The notes under the pieces were generated by a model that saw nothing but the letters and a program-made list of their open reading frames with translations, ran no database searches and was not told where the DNA came from. A stretch of DNA of 64,000 nucleotides, from assembly GCA_046328115.1 (NCBI GenBank), contig JAXLXE010000003.1:744001-808000 (forward strand), in the 5' to 3' direction. The stretch is from JAXLXE01 sp046328115 (GTDB taxonomy: Bacteria; Chloroflexota; UBA6077; JACCZL01). The translations under genes and the position numbers were made by a program. Of this stretch, positions 25,751 to 35,194 are shown piece after piece; position 1 is the first letter of the stretch; each line of letters starts with the position of its first letter.

Positions 25751-26680
25751 TCAGTAGACGCCGGCTCCGCCCAAAATGTTCTGCCCGCGGCGGCGGACCG
25801 CGCTCCAGAGCCGGTGCAGCGTGCCCAAGGCCGCGCGGATGCGCTCGCGGCGCCGCAGGATGCACAGCAGCCTACGCCGAGCTTCGGCTGCGTCCGGCGC
25901 CTGGGTATCCAGTGACTTCTGGACGATCAACCCGAACGACGTGATGACGAAACTTCCGTAGCGCAGCTTCAGGTGGGCCATGCTGGGCTCTCGTGCTGGC
26001 TGGACCTGGTAGTACGGGGGCTCGTCGACATACCGATCCGCTGGCCCGTGACCCCGGCCGAAATCGAGCTCGATCGCGTGGCCCAGTGCCTTGAAGACCG
26101 CGGCGACCTCCCGCAAATCGCGCTCCCGGTACAGCACGGTGGGGCCGTCCTCGATAGTCCTCCGATCTGAAGAGAGATTCAGCTCGGTGGTATGCACAGC
26201 CACGCCGCCGGGTCTCAGGCAGTCCAGTGCGCTCACCAGAAAGCGGACCCCGGCTTCGAGAGACCCCAGGTGCTCGAAGGCACAGGATGACCAGACGAAG
26301 TCATAGTCACGAAGATCGGGGGGGATCCGGTTCATATCCACGCCGCGGAACGTGACCCGGCGGGCGAGCTCATCAGCCGGGCAGATGCCCCGCAAGTCGA
26401 TCGCCTCCAGGTTGGAGGCGTGGGCTGACGCCTTTGCCCAGCCCGCGGCCTCTTCCGCCTCCGGGTGGAGGTCTGACGCCGTAACCTCGGATCCCATGCT
26501 CGCAAACAGCGCCGTCAAAGGCTCCTGCCCCACCGCAAATCCGAGGCCGCGCACGCCCGGACAGAGCATTGCACGCTCGTGCAACGCCTGGGCAATGTAC
26601 GCCCACTCCCAGAGCTTGCGGTGGTAGTACCACCCCAGCTTCATCCGCGTACCCCACTCCTGGAAGTCTGGGCGATTCAT
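25751..26680 (-). CDS. class I SAM-dependent methyltransferase
   Basis: 309 residues from ATG 26680 (in-frame starts at 26713 and 26746 are possible; none has a strong ribosome site). SAM fold: VRGLGFAVGQEPL (motif I variant), VTASDLHPEAEEA (acidic loop), DYDFVWSSCAFEHLGSLEAG (motif IV with the typical EHL) and LRPGGVAVHTTELN. It resembles methyltransferases of surface-polysaccharide loci, but no sugar genes are nearby and the substrate is unknown. The basic C-terminal tail (RRRERIRAALGTLHRL) is unusual. It is transcribed away from the thioredoxin-like gene. Confidence 0.75.
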   Translation of the reverse strand: MNRPDFQEWGTRMKLGWYYHRKLWEWAYIAQALHERAMLCPGVRGLGFAVGQEPLTALFASMGSEVTASDLHPEAEEAAGWAKASAHASNLEAIDLRGICPADELARRVTFRGVDMNRIPPDLRDYDFVWSSCAFEHLGSLEAGVRFLVSALDCLRPGGVAVHTTELNLSSDRRTIEDGPTVLYRERDLREVAAVFKALGHAIELDFGRGHGPADRYVDEPPYYQVQPAREPSMAHLKLRYGSFVITSFGLIVQKSLDTQAPDAAEARRRLLCILRRRERIRAALGTLHRLWSAVRRRGQNILGGAGVY

Positions 26681-26808
26681 GTCTGCCTGGGTGCACAGGT
26701 GGGAGGTGAGCATGGTGGAGAGAGGCATTTTAGGTGACGGGCCCACACCACGGGGTACACTGCCGGGGGTGCCACGGCGGGGCGCAGATTCCGAAGGAGG
26801 CTGGGATC

Positions 26809-27420
26809 ATGGCGGTGACGCGGGAGCAGTTCGAAAGCGGTCTGTCCTACGACGCGTACAAACGCGGGATGACGCGCAACCAGGAGCGGTTCGAGGCGAA
26901 CGAGCGGGGAGTATCCGTGCGGTCTGACGATCTGGCCGCGTTCAACCGCCTGCCGAAGCCGGTGAACGTGCTGGTCATCGGCGAGGACTGGTGCGGCGAC
27001 GTGATCGCGAACATGCCGATCATCGGCCGCCTTGCCAGCGAGTCAGGCAAGCTGAACCTGCGGGTCTTCGAGCGCGACAAGCACCCCGAGCTGATGGACC
27101 AGTACCTGAACCAGGGCAAGTACAAGTCCATCCCAGTGTTCGTGTTCTTCGACGACGACTTCCGGGAGATCGGGCGGTTCATTGAGCGGCCCGCCAGCGT
27201 CACCGAGCTACGCGCGAAGAAGCAGCGGGAGATCCACGCCGCCCATCCGGAGTTCGGGGAGGTGGGGGCGCCGCTGGACCAGCTTCCAGAGAACGTCCGC
27301 ACCGAGCTGGCGACACTGACGGCGAAGATGCGCGAAGATATGGTGCCCTTTGCCAACCAGGAAGTGATCCGCGAGCTCCGCGAGATCGTGGAGCGCGTGC
27401 CAGCGCGCACGGGCGGATGA
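26809..27420 (+). CDS. thioredoxin-fold protein with a single active-site cysteine
   Basis: 203 residues from ATG 26809 (AAGGAGG eight bases upstream). The thioredoxin fold is recognised from VNVLVIGEDWCGDVIANMPII (about 52-72). Cys62 is the only active-site Cys, since the second position of the usual C-x-x-C is Val65. Then IPVFVFFDDDFREIGRFIERP (about 112-132, the cis-Pro loop). It would act by a monothiol mechanism or as a binding protein. It is followed after 28 bases by a SelW/Rdx-type gene, so the two may form a redox pair. Confidence 0.8.
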   Translation: MAVTREQFESGLSYDAYKRGMTRNQERFEANERGVSVRSDDLAAFNRLPKPVNVLVIGEDWCGDVIANMPIIGRLASESGKLNLRVFERDKHPELMDQYLNQGKYKSIPVFVFFDDDFREIGRFIERPASVTELRAKKQREIHAAHPEFGEVGAPLDQLPENVRTELATLTAKMREDMVPFANQEVIRELREIVERVPARTGG

Positions 27421-27448
27421 CAGAGCCTACCGGCGCGGGGGCGGCCTG

Positions 27449-27703
27449 ATGGCCGCCTCCGTGGTGAAAGTCACCATCACGTACTGTGCTGAGTGCGGCT
27501 ACGAGCCGCAGACACTGGCGCTCACCGAGGCGTTGATGCTGAAGTTTGGCAACAAGCTCTCGACAATAGAGCTCATCCCGTGGTACGAGGGATCGTTCGA
27601 GGTGTCAGTGGGCGGGGACCTGATCCACTCGATGTATCGGGATAGCGGGTTCCCCGAGCACGAGACGATCTTCGCGGCGGTGCGGGAGCGGTTGGCCGAC
27701 TAG
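27449..27703 (+). CDS. SelW/SelT/Rdx family thioredoxin-like protein
   Basis: 84 residues. ITYCAECGYEPQTLALTEAL has the family CxxC (Cys-Ala-Glu-Cys) right after the first strand, in the Cys (not selenocysteine) form. The second part GSFEVSVGGDLIHSM...GFPEH matches the family's FEV-x-V-G-G...F/P pattern. Roles in redox sensing are known only loosely. The stop codon shares the palindrome CTAG with the convergent Uma2 gene. Confidence 0.85.
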   Translation: MAASVVKVTITYCAECGYEPQTLALTEALMLKFGNKLSTIELIPWYEGSFEVSVGGDLIHSMYRDSGFPEHETIFAAVRERLAD

Positions 27704-28248
27704 CGCCACACGCGCGCCGGATCCAACACGAGCCCGGGCAGAGGCGGGAGTGCGCGTGGAGTACGCCCCTCCAGAGTCGCGGCCAGCACGTAACGCTCGC
27801 CGCGAAGCTCGAACGCCTCAATCGTCCGAGTCTCGCGATCCGCGATCCAATAGTAAGGGACGCCAAATCTCTCGTAAAGCTGACGTTTGACCAACCGGTC
27901 GCGGCTCGCTCGTTTGGGGGAGATGATCTCGACGACGAGCGTCGGCGCCCCGACGATTCCCGCCTCACGTATGACATCGAGTCGATCGTTAGCAACGTAC
28001 ACGATGTCGGGCTGGATCACATTCGTCTCAGAAAGCACCACATCCACCGGTGCGAAGAACACTTCCCCGAGATGGTGCCCTTCCACGTAGCCCCACACGT
28101 CTCCGTACAGCGATCGGTTCGTTCGCTGATGATCTATGTTCGGCGCCGGGTTCACGAAGACGTCACCGTCCACGATCTCGTACTGGCGGCCATCGTCCGG
28201 CAGCTCGAGATAGTCCTGATAGGTGAGCACCGCGCGTTGTGGGAACAT
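27700..28248 (-). CDS. Uma2 family restriction-endonuclease-like protein (DUF820)
   Basis: 182 residues, PD-(D/E)XK nuclease fold. NVIQPDIVYVA (Asp) and APTLVVEIISPKRASRDRLVKRQLYERFGVPYYW carry the Glu and Lys/Arg helix of the family; TYQDYLELPDDGRQYEIVDGDVF is the usual N-terminus. ATG 28248 was chosen over a 68-residue non-homologous upstream extension. Uma2 proteins are abundant in Cyanobacteria and Chloroflexota; their biological role is unsettled and they may be mobile passengers. Confidence 0.88.
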   Translation of the reverse strand: MFPQRAVLTYQDYLELPDDGRQYEIVDGDVFVNPAPNIDHQRTNRSLYGDVWGYVEGHHLGEVFFAPVDVVLSETNVIQPDIVYVANDRLDVIREAGIVGAPTLVVEIISPKRASRDRLVKRQLYERFGVPYYWIADRETRTIEAFELRGERYVLAATLEGRTPRALPPLPGLVLDPARVWR

Positions 28249-28282
28249 CTCTGCATTATAGGCCCCCCTCCTCGCATGCAGA

Positions 28283-29086
28283 TCACTCGCGGCTGACGCG
28301 ACACTCCAGCGTGGTGATTGGCGCGGCGGCCATGGCCGCCAGGAATGCCTCTGGCTGGCCGTAGGGCCTGTCTTCCAGCAGGCGAGCTTCCAGTGGGAAG
28401 ACGCGGCGGTCCTCGTCAAATGGGTAGGGGTCCAGCCTGAGCGCCAGCTCACCCACGTTGCGGCAGGTCAGCACACCTGAGGTGCCGTCTGGCCGGGGGA
28501 GCGGGGCGATCTCACCATTCGCGGCCAGGCGGAAGCCAAACTGAAGCTGCAGCCGATCCCACACCTGGAGCAGCAGGTACGTGTACCAGACGTTGGGGTC
28601 GGTAGTGACGTGCGTATGGAGCTTCTTGCGCAGCGCCCGCTCCCCCAGCGACTGCTGGAACAGCGCTTGCTCCTCCAGGAACTCGTTGACAAGCTCTCGC
28701 TCCGTCTCCGTGAAGCTGCGCTCGGTGAGGCGGAACGTACCGTAGCGATCGTTGTAGAGCCCCGCGCCGTGCATGCTCACCAGGAGGCCGGTGTAGGGGT
28801 CGTGCTCGGCCGCCATGTTGATCCCGCGGCGGTACAGCGGCACGTGCTCGTGCGGCGTCAGGCTATGGAACTGCCACGGCTGCCCCGTGTTGGGGTCGAT
28901 CGTCGGGCGCTCCTCCCAGCCAGCCCAGCCATTGTCGTGCCTGGTGCCCGCGTCGATCGCCGCCTCGCGTGGCTCAAACGGTGGCGTCTCGTCGTTGCCC
29001 CAGTGGCGGGCAAAGTCGCCGGTCTGTTTGCCGTGATCGGGCTGGCGCACCACCAGCAGCTTGCCGCGGAAGCGCTGCAAGATCAT
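28283..29086 (-). CDS. DUF3891 family protein
   Basis: 267 residues. Recognised by QPDHGKQTGDFARHWGN (about 16-32) and AIDAGTRHDNGWAGWE (about 43-58), His/Asp clusters that resemble an HD-like metal site, and by LLVSMHGAGLY (about 101). Function unknown. Ribosome site GGGAGATG before ATG 29086. It lies between the Uma2 gene and an ABC exporter, all on the minus strand. Confidence 0.82.
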   Translation of the reverse strand: MILQRFRGKLLVVRQPDHGKQTGDFARHWGNDETPPFEPREAAIDAGTRHDNGWAGWEERPTIDPNTGQPWQFHSLTPHEHVPLYRRGINMAAEHDPYTGLLVSMHGAGLYNDRYGTFRLTERSFTETERELVNEFLEEQALFQQSLGERALRKKLHTHVTTDPNVWYTYLLLQVWDRLQLQFGFRLAANGEIAPLPRPDGTSGVLTCRNVGELALRLDPYPFDEDRRVFPLEARLLEDRPYGQPEAFLAAMAAAPITTLECRVSRE

Positions 29087-29148
29087 CTGAGCATCTCCCG
29101 GTTGTTATTCAGTGTTCGGCGTCCTGGCGATGATGATAGCGCTGGGCG

Positions 29149-30894
29149 TCAGTGGCCGCGCCCGACCAGGTCCGTCTCACGGAGGGTCGGCCGATCTTGC
29201 TCGGAAGCGTAAGTGAGGCGGCGCGTAGCAAAGTCCAGATCGCCCGAGCGGTGGGAGATGCTGATCACCGCCGCCTTTGGAAGCCGGTCGCGAAGCGCGG
29301 AGAGCAGATGCCGCTCCGAATCCTCGTCCAGCGCACTCGTGGCCTCGTCCATAAACAGGAAATCCGGCCGGTGCAAGAGCGCCCGTGCCATCGCCAGCCG
29401 CTGCTGCTCACCCCCGCTGAGCGCCAGGCTCCAGTTCTCCTGCGCATCGAGGCGAGCCACAAGATGACCCAGCCCCACCGAGCTGAGCGCCTCCGACACC
29501 TGGTCTGCCGCATACGCGCCCTCCCGCTCCGGGTAGCTCACGGCCGCCCGCAGCGTGCCAATGGGGATATAAGGCTTCTGGGGCAGGAACAGCAGCCTTG
29601 CGCCGCTAGGGACGGTGACGGCACCCTCACCGTACGGCCAGATGCCGGCGATGGCCCGAAACAGACTCGTCTTGCCACTACCCGAGGGCCCGGAGATGAG
29701 CAGCCGATCGCCCGACGACACCTGGAACGCGACGTCGTTCAGGACCACGCGGCCGTTCGGCAGCTTGAGCCGCTCCACGGCAACCGAGAGTGCGCCATCC
29801 CCGCCATGCAACACGGTGAGAGTCGCGGGGGAGGCCGCCTCGCGCTCGATCTCATTCAGCGCATCCTGGAACGTGAGCAGACGGTCCATACTGGCCTTCC
29901 AGTCCGCGAGGCTGCCATACGTGGTGACGAACCACGAGAGCGCGCCCTGGACCCGGCCGAACGCGTTGGTGATCTGGAAGAGCTGGCCCAGATTGATGGC
30001 TCCCGCGAAGTAGCGGGGGGCCGCCACCAGGATGGGGAAGATATCCGCCACCTGGTCATAACCCACGGTGAACGAAGTCAGGCGCTTCGTGTAACGCATC
30101 AGCTCGTACCAGTTGAGTCGAACGGCGTCCATCCGGTGAATCAGGCCCGCGCGCTCCGGCTCCTCGCCCTTGTAGAGGGCCACGCCCTCCGCGTTCTCTC
30201 GAACACGCACCAGGTTGAACCGGAAGTCCGCCTCCAGCCGCTCCTGCTGGAAGCTGAGCGGAATCAACGGCCGCCCCACATAGTGGGTCAGCACACTGCC
30301 GACGATGGCGTAGACGATGGCCACCCACACCATGTAGCCGGGGATAAAGACCGCCGTGCCCCCCAGCTCAAACTCCAGGGGTCCGGACACCTCCCAGAGC
30401 ACGGTGATGAACGAGACCAACGTCACCACGGATGACAGCAGACCAAGCGCCAGGCCCAGCGTGCCCCCGGAGAGCTTGCGGAGATCCTCGGCGATGCGCT
30501 GGTCCGGATTGTCCGTGGACCGCCCGCGCAGCTCCAGCAGGTAGTACACGCGCTGCTTCAACCAGGAGCCCAGATACTGCGTGGTCAGCCAGACGCGCCA
30601 GCGAATCTCCAACATCTGGGATAGATAGAGACGGTAGACGGATAGCACGATGAACACCGCGGCGAGGCCGCAGAAGTACAGCAGCAAGTAAAGGAACGCA
30701 TCGTAATCACGCTGCTCCAGCGCGTTGTAGAAGTCGCGGTTCCAGGTGTTCAGCAGGACCAGCAGGTACACCCGGCCCAGGGTGAGCGCAACGACCGCGC
30801 CGAGCAGCACCCAGGCCCAGAGCCGCTCCTCAGAGCGCCAGTAGGGAACGATCAGCGCCCAGACGCGGCGCAGGAAACCCGTGTTTGCGCTCAC
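29149..30894 (-). CDS. SbmA/YddA-type ABC transporter, fused permease-ATPase
   Basis: 581 residues, half-transporter working as a homodimer. The N-terminal ABC_membrane_2 domain has six helices (about 1-330), including NTWNRDFYNALEQRDYDAF and DNPDQRIAEDL, both hallmarks of the SbmA/BacA/YddA and ABCD group. The C-terminal ATPase has GPSGSGKTS (Walker A, about 408), LPQKPYIPIGTL (Q-loop), LSGGEQQRLAMARAL and FLFMDEATSALD (Walker B). Relatives move peptides, vitamin B12 or fatty acyl compounds. In a genome with several methyltransferase genes a cobalamin role is possible, but unsupported. Confidence 0.9.
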   Translation of the reverse strand: MSANTGFLRRVWALIVPYWRSEERLWAWVLLGAVVALTLGRVYLLVLLNTWNRDFYNALEQRDYDAFLYLLLYFCGLAAVFIVLSVYRLYLSQMLEIRWRVWLTTQYLGSWLKQRVYYLLELRGRSTDNPDQRIAEDLRKLSGGTLGLALGLLSSVVTLVSFITVLWEVSGPLEFELGGTAVFIPGYMVWVAIVYAIVGSVLTHYVGRPLIPLSFQQERLEADFRFNLVRVRENAEGVALYKGEEPERAGLIHRMDAVRLNWYELMRYTKRLTSFTVGYDQVADIFPILVAAPRYFAGAINLGQLFQITNAFGRVQGALSWFVTTYGSLADWKASMDRLLTFQDALNEIEREAASPATLTVLHGGDGALSVAVERLKLPNGRVVLNDVAFQVSSGDRLLISGPSGSGKTSLFRAIAGIWPYGEGAVTVPSGARLLFLPQKPYIPIGTLRAAVSYPEREGAYAADQVSEALSSVGLGHLVARLDAQENWSLALSGGEQQRLAMARALLHRPDFLFMDEATSALDEDSERHLLSALRDRLPKAAVISISHRSGDLDFATRRLTYASEQDRPTLRETDLVGRGH

Positions 30895-31005
30895 CAGCGT
30901 GTCCCACCCTCTCCTTGTGCCGCCATGGCGCCGGACCCTGTGCTCACAGGAACAAACGCGGCGGCGCCCGAGTGTAGATCACGCGGCCTCGCGGCGAAAA
31001 GCGGT

Positions 31006-31021
31006 GGGCACCGTGGTGCCC
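31006..31021 (-). terminator. hairpin after the second importer operon
   Basis: GGGCAC, CGTG loop, GTGCCC, 16 bases past the DppC-like stop (31037) in the 142-base gap before the exporter gene. No U-tract. Confidence 0.35.
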
Positions 31022-31036
31022 GCTTACTAGGAGCAG

Positions 31037-32008
31037 TTAGACGGCGCGGCGAAGGCGCGGGTTCGCGATCTCGTCCAGCCCCAGAGAGACCAGGAACAGG
31101 CCTACGAACAGGATGAACAGAATCACGATGGGCGCCGTCCACCACCACCACCAGCCATTGATCAGGGCGGCGTTGAACTGCACCCAGTAGACCGTCATGC
31201 CCAGCGTCGGCGACTCAATGGGGCCAAGACCCAGCGCCTCCAGCCCAACGGAAGCGAGCACCGCGTTGGAGATGCTGTTCACCAGGGCCGCCGCCAGGTA
31301 CGGGAACAGGTTGGGCAGCATCTCCTTCACGATGATCTCCGGACCGGTCATGCCGGACAACCGGGCAACCTGGACCCAGCTTCGCTCGCGCATGGACAGC
31401 ACCTGAGACCGAATGACGCGGGTGGGATACAGCCAGGCCAGGCAGGCCACCACCAGTGCCATCTGGTTCACGGTGATACCCTCGCGGATAGTGACAGCCA
31501 GGATGATGAGCACCAGCAGGCCCGGAACCGTGAGCCCAATGTCCACGAGTCCGCGCACAACGGTGTCCAGGATGCCCCCGTAGAACGCGGAGACGAACGC
31601 CAGAACGGTGCCCACGCCCACGCCGATCAGGCCCGCGATGACACCGATGCGGATCGTCAGGGGCGTGCCCGCGATCATCACCGCCAGCAAGTCACGCCCC
31701 TGCCGATCGCTCCCGAACGGCAGCTCCCAGGAAGGGGGTTGGATCGCCATTACTGAGAGCGGGCGCGCGTTCGCCGTGTCCACCAGCAGAGCACCAATAC
31801 CGGAGAACAGGCCCAGGCCGAGCAGCATTGCTGTGCCCACGATCAGGCTGGGATTGCGCCGCAGGTAGCGCAGCACCGCCCCCAGGCGATCAATCTCGAC
31901 GTTTCGACTGCTTGCCTCCGCCAGGCTGGAGCCCGTGGGGGCGCCTAGTCCGATCGCGCCTGGGGCGTCGCCCACGGTAGTCTGGCTGACCTGGGGTGAG
32001 ATGCTCAT
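31037..32008 (-). CDS. dipeptide/nickel-type ABC permease (DppC-like), second importer
   Basis: 323 residues. An extended cytoplasmic N-terminus (about 1-55) precedes six membrane helices. Hallmarks: ELPFGSDRQGRDLLAVMIAGTP (about 95-116), the EAA loop SWVQVARLSGMTG and a C-terminal SLGLDEIANPRLRR. A one-base gap separates it from the DppB-like gene, so the two are coupled. Third gene of the lipoprotein-DppB-DppC operon; no ATPase is encoded nearby. Confidence 0.9.
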   Translation of the reverse strand: MSISPQVSQTTVGDAPGAIGLGAPTGSSLAEASSRNVEIDRLGAVLRYLRRNPSLIVGTAMLLGLGLFSGIGALLVDTANARPLSVMAIQPPSWELPFGSDRQGRDLLAVMIAGTPLTIRIGVIAGLIGVGVGTVLAFVSAFYGGILDTVVRGLVDIGLTVPGLLVLIILAVTIREGITVNQMALVVACLAWLYPTRVIRSQVLSMRERSWVQVARLSGMTGPEIIVKEMLPNLFPYLAAALVNSISNAVLASVGLEALGLGPIESPTLGMTVYWVQFNAALINGWWWWWTAPIVILFILFVGLFLVSLGLDEIANPRLRRAV

Positions 32009-32009
32009 G

Positions 32010-33014
32010 TCAGGCGCCCCGATAGGTTATTCGCGGATCGAGCTTGGGGTAGACAATGTCCAGCAAGAACGTGGCCAGGGCGATCGTCACGACCACGGTG
32101 AACACGGCGCCCTGGATGAGGAACCAATCAGCCTGTCGGATGGCCGCGAAGAGCACCGAGCCCACGCCAGGGTAGCCAAAGACCACCTCCACCAGCACGC
32201 CACCCGCCACGATCTGGCCAAGCGCCAAAGCGAAAGCGGTGGCCTGCGGTAGCAGCGTGTTGCGGATGGCGTAGCGGAGGAAGATGGTGGCTCCCTTGAG
32301 CCCTTTGGCGTCCGCGAACGTGATGAAGTCCTCACCCTGGACGGTGACGACCATGGCACGCATCGTCAGCGCCCAGCCACCCACCGATACCAGAATGATG
32401 GAGAGGGCGGGTAGGGTGGCGTGGACAATGACGTCCCACATGAACGCCAGTGACCAGTCCGGGATCAATCCGGCCGTGTACCCGCCGAAAATCGGAAACC
32501 AGCCCGTCTTGAAGGCAAGGAAGTACATCAAGACCAGGCCAAACAGGTAAAAGGGCAACGCGTGCAGAGCCAGCAGAGGCGGCAGCACGTAGTTGAGAAA
32601 CGCGGGCGCGCGAGGCCAACCCATGAAGGCGCCAAGCAGCGTCCCCAGGATGAACGACAGAATTGTGGTCACGGAGAGGAGCCCGATGGTCCACGGGAGC
32701 GACTCCGCGAGCATCTCACGGACTGTGCGCGGGTAGTTGGCGATCGAGTAGTTGAAGTCACCCTGCGCCAGATCGGCGATGTACCGGAAGTACTGAACGT
32801 ACAGAGGCTGGTCCAGCCCGAACCGCTGCTCATACTCCTGGACCATTTCGTTCATGCCGGCGTGCACATAGCCGCCAAGAAGGGCCTGCTCCAGCAGCCG
32901 CTCGCGGACCGGGTTCTGACTGGACAGTCGGGGGATGAAGAAGTTCAGCGTGGCGGCGAGCCACACCATGATGAAGAAGAACGCGATCCGCTTGAGGACG
33001 TACTCGACTGGCAT
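32010..33014 (-). CDS. dipeptide/nickel-type ABC permease (DppB-like), second importer
   Basis: 334 residues. First helix FFIMVWLAATLNFFIPRLS, then a periplasmic region. Central helices are interrupted by the EAA loop DFITFADAKGLKG (about 235-247), and the C-terminus DPRITYRGA is typical. The long first periplasmic loop (about 35-95, EQRFGLDQPLYVQYFRYIADL) is characteristic of the larger DppB proteins. Ribosome site GAGGGG precedes ATG 33014. It is separated from the receptor gene by a strong hairpin. Confidence 0.9.
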   Translation of the reverse strand: MPVEYVLKRIAFFFIMVWLAATLNFFIPRLSSQNPVRERLLEQALLGGYVHAGMNEMVQEYEQRFGLDQPLYVQYFRYIADLAQGDFNYSIANYPRTVREMLAESLPWTIGLLSVTTILSFILGTLLGAFMGWPRAPAFLNYVLPPLLALHALPFYLFGLVLMYFLAFKTGWFPIFGGYTAGLIPDWSLAFMWDVIVHATLPALSIILVSVGGWALTMRAMVVTVQGEDFITFADAKGLKGATIFLRYAIRNTLLPQATAFALALGQIVAGGVLVEVVFGYPGVGSVLFAAIRQADWFLIQGAVFTVVVTIALATFLLDIVYPKLDPRITYRGA

Positions 33015-33042
33015 GAATGCCCCTCAGGCCCAGAAGATGCAA

Positions 33043-33079
33043 GAGGGCGCCGCGCCATCCCGGATGGCGCGGCGCCCTC
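33043..33079 (-). terminator. large intra-operon hairpin
   Basis: A 16-17 bp perfect GC stem with a 3-5 nt loop between the receptor stop (33093) and the DppB start (33014). It is placed to stop most transcripts or protect the receptor mRNA 3' end, giving more receptor than permease. Confidence 0.75.
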
Positions 33080-33092
33080 AAACGCTCGCTGT

Positions 33093-35006
33093 CTACTGTG
33101 TTGGGTCGAGGTTATTGAGCACGAGCTGGTGGGTCAGGTGCCAGAAGGCGCCGTTGACGTAGTTGTTGTCCTTCGTCGGCCACCCCTTCCAGTACGTCTC
33201 GTTCATGGGAATGCGGTGGTAGAACTCGGTGAGGACGATGTCTGGCATCTCCGGCAGCCAGATCTCCATGGCCTTGCGGTACAGCTCGGTGGCCTTGGCC
33301 TTGTCCGTGGTGGGCGTAACGGCAAGCTGATCGACGATCTCGTCGTACTGCTTGTTGGTCCACTTGGGGAAGTTGGCCAGGTGCGCACCCGGTACGGCGG
33401 TGGTGGCGGACTGGTACAGACGCAGGGTGAGGTACGGGTCCTTGATGCTGCCGCCATGGCCGTACAGCTTGGCCACGTAGTCGCCCTTGAAGAACCGATT
33501 GTCGGAGTCCGGCGGCTGCACGTAGGTAGCATCGATACCGGCCCGCTTGAGCTGCTCCTGGACCACCGGGCCAACCGCCGCGAATGTGTTGGAGCCCAGA
33601 ATCTCAAATTTGAGCTTGTTGCCGGCGGCGTCCGCCCAGATCCCGTCGCTGCCCTTGGTGAACCCGTTCTTCTGGAGCAGCGCATCGCCCTTCTGGGTGC
33701 TGTACTCCAAGGTGGGGTACTTGTCCAGCAGGTCCTTGATGCTGTCCACGTACGGCCGCAGACCCGGGTAGGACGGCATGGTCACAGGGTAGAGCGTGCC
33801 TGCCCCGGCCCAGCCCACGTCTACGATCTGCTGGCGGTTCATGTAGTAGCTGAGCGCCCAGCGTACGTCCGGCTTGTCATACGGCGCCACCGTGTTGTTC
33901 ACGTACAGGGAGATCGGCCACCAGTCCACGTAGCCATACGGCTTGTCGCGCAGGGAGTGGGTGGTGATCTTGGGGTTCTGCGCCAGCACCGTGGGGAACG
34001 TCGCGGCCTGGAGGCTGGTGGTGTAGTCAGCCTGGTTGGAGATCACGGCCTGGGCAAGCTGCTGCTCACCCACAAACGGGGTCATGATCAGGCGCTCAAC
34101 GCGGGGCAGCTTGGCAAGGCCGGCTTTCGCCGCCCACCAGTCGGGACGGCGGTCAATAATCTTCTGCTCCGGGGAGACGACCTTCACCTCCCACGGACTC
34201 GTCGTGACGGGTAGCCCCTTGCCCGGATCCCAGGCGCGGAATTGCGTCCAGTCCTGCCCGTCGTACACGTGCTTGGGCACGATGTACACGCCAATGTCGT
34301 ACTTGTAGACGACGAAGTCCCAGAAGCGGGGCGCCGGCACCTTAAAGGTGAGCACCGCCGTGTTCGCGTCGGTCGCCTTGGCCTCCTGGAGGAACTGGGC
34401 CACATCCACGCCCCACTTGACCTTGGGACCAAGGTCGCGCAGCGCGTTGAAGGTGTAGGCCACGTCCTCAGCGCTGAACGGCTTGCCGTCACTCCAGTTG
34501 ATGCCGGAGCGCGTCTTGATTGTCAGCGTCTTGGAGTCTGGGCTGTACTGATAGCTCTCAGCCAGCCACATGATCTCCTTGTCAGCGAACGCGCTGTAGA
34601 ACGCCAGTGGCTCGTACAGCAACATGGAGCCGCCCTGATGGTTGGCGCCGATAGCGTACGGATTCCAGATCTCGTGCTCGGTGAACTTCCCCTGCTGCAC
34701 GGAGCTGCCAGAGACGTACATCAGCGTCCGGTTGCGCGGGATATTGGGCAGGCCGGTTGTCTGAGCGGGCGCCGACTGGGCTGGCGCGGCGGGCTTGGCC
34801 GCCTCAGCCGGCTTCGCGGCTTCCGCGGGCTTGGCGGCCTCAGCCGGCTTCGCCGCCTCGGCGGGCTTCGCCGGCTCCGCCGGCTTGGCCGGAGCCGACG
34901 GCGCGGCCGGCGAGCATGCCGCCAGCAGCGCGACGCTGGCCAGCAGGCCCGTGGATTTCAGGAACGTGCGCCGCGAGGTCAAACGCGTGGCGTCGGAATG
35001 GTCCAT
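33093..35006 (-). CDS. ABC transporter substrate-binding Tat lipoprotein (SBP family 5)
   Basis: 637 residues, receptor of the second importer. ATG 35006 has GGAGGAG upstream; the frame extends further but without a start signal. Tat leader SRRTFLK (11-17), lipobox LAAC with Cys31, then a linker of repeated AKPAE units (about 40-75) encoded by an imperfect 15-bp tandem repeat. The SBP_bac_5 domain follows (LTIKTRSGINWSDGKPF, PDVRWALSYYMNRQQIVD), ending in WKGWPTKDNNY, a C-terminus common in oligosaccharide/peptide receptors of this class. Divergent from the rhodanese gene. Confidence 0.93.
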   Translation of the reverse strand: MDHSDATRLTSRRTFLKSTGLLASVALLAACSPAAPSAPAKPAEPAKPAEAAKPAEAAKPAEAAKPAEAAKPAAPAQSAPAQTTGLPNIPRNRTLMYVSGSSVQQGKFTEHEIWNPYAIGANHQGGSMLLYEPLAFYSAFADKEIMWLAESYQYSPDSKTLTIKTRSGINWSDGKPFSAEDVAYTFNALRDLGPKVKWGVDVAQFLQEAKATDANTAVLTFKVPAPRFWDFVVYKYDIGVYIVPKHVYDGQDWTQFRAWDPGKGLPVTTSPWEVKVVSPEQKIIDRRPDWWAAKAGLAKLPRVERLIMTPFVGEQQLAQAVISNQADYTTSLQAATFPTVLAQNPKITTHSLRDKPYGYVDWWPISLYVNNTVAPYDKPDVRWALSYYMNRQQIVDVGWAGAGTLYPVTMPSYPGLRPYVDSIKDLLDKYPTLEYSTQKGDALLQKNGFTKGSDGIWADAAGNKLKFEILGSNTFAAVGPVVQEQLKRAGIDATYVQPPDSDNRFFKGDYVAKLYGHGGSIKDPYLTLRLYQSATTAVPGAHLANFPKWTNKQYDEIVDQLAVTPTTDKAKATELYRKAMEIWLPEMPDIVLTEFYHRIPMNETYWKGWPTKDNNYVNGAFWHLTHQLVLNNLDPTQ

Positions 35007-35194
35007 AGCCGAGTGCTCCTCCGAATCCGCCGAGCCGCACTCCAGATAACGGCCGACGACACCAGTTCGCGAGCGCGGCCACGCTGCCGCCGCGCATCCA
35101 TAGGCCGATTCTAGGCTCGGATCCCCCAAGTGTCAATGGAGCAAGACCGCCAACTCAATGCCAAAATGCCCGCCTACGGCAATTGTCGTCTTTG

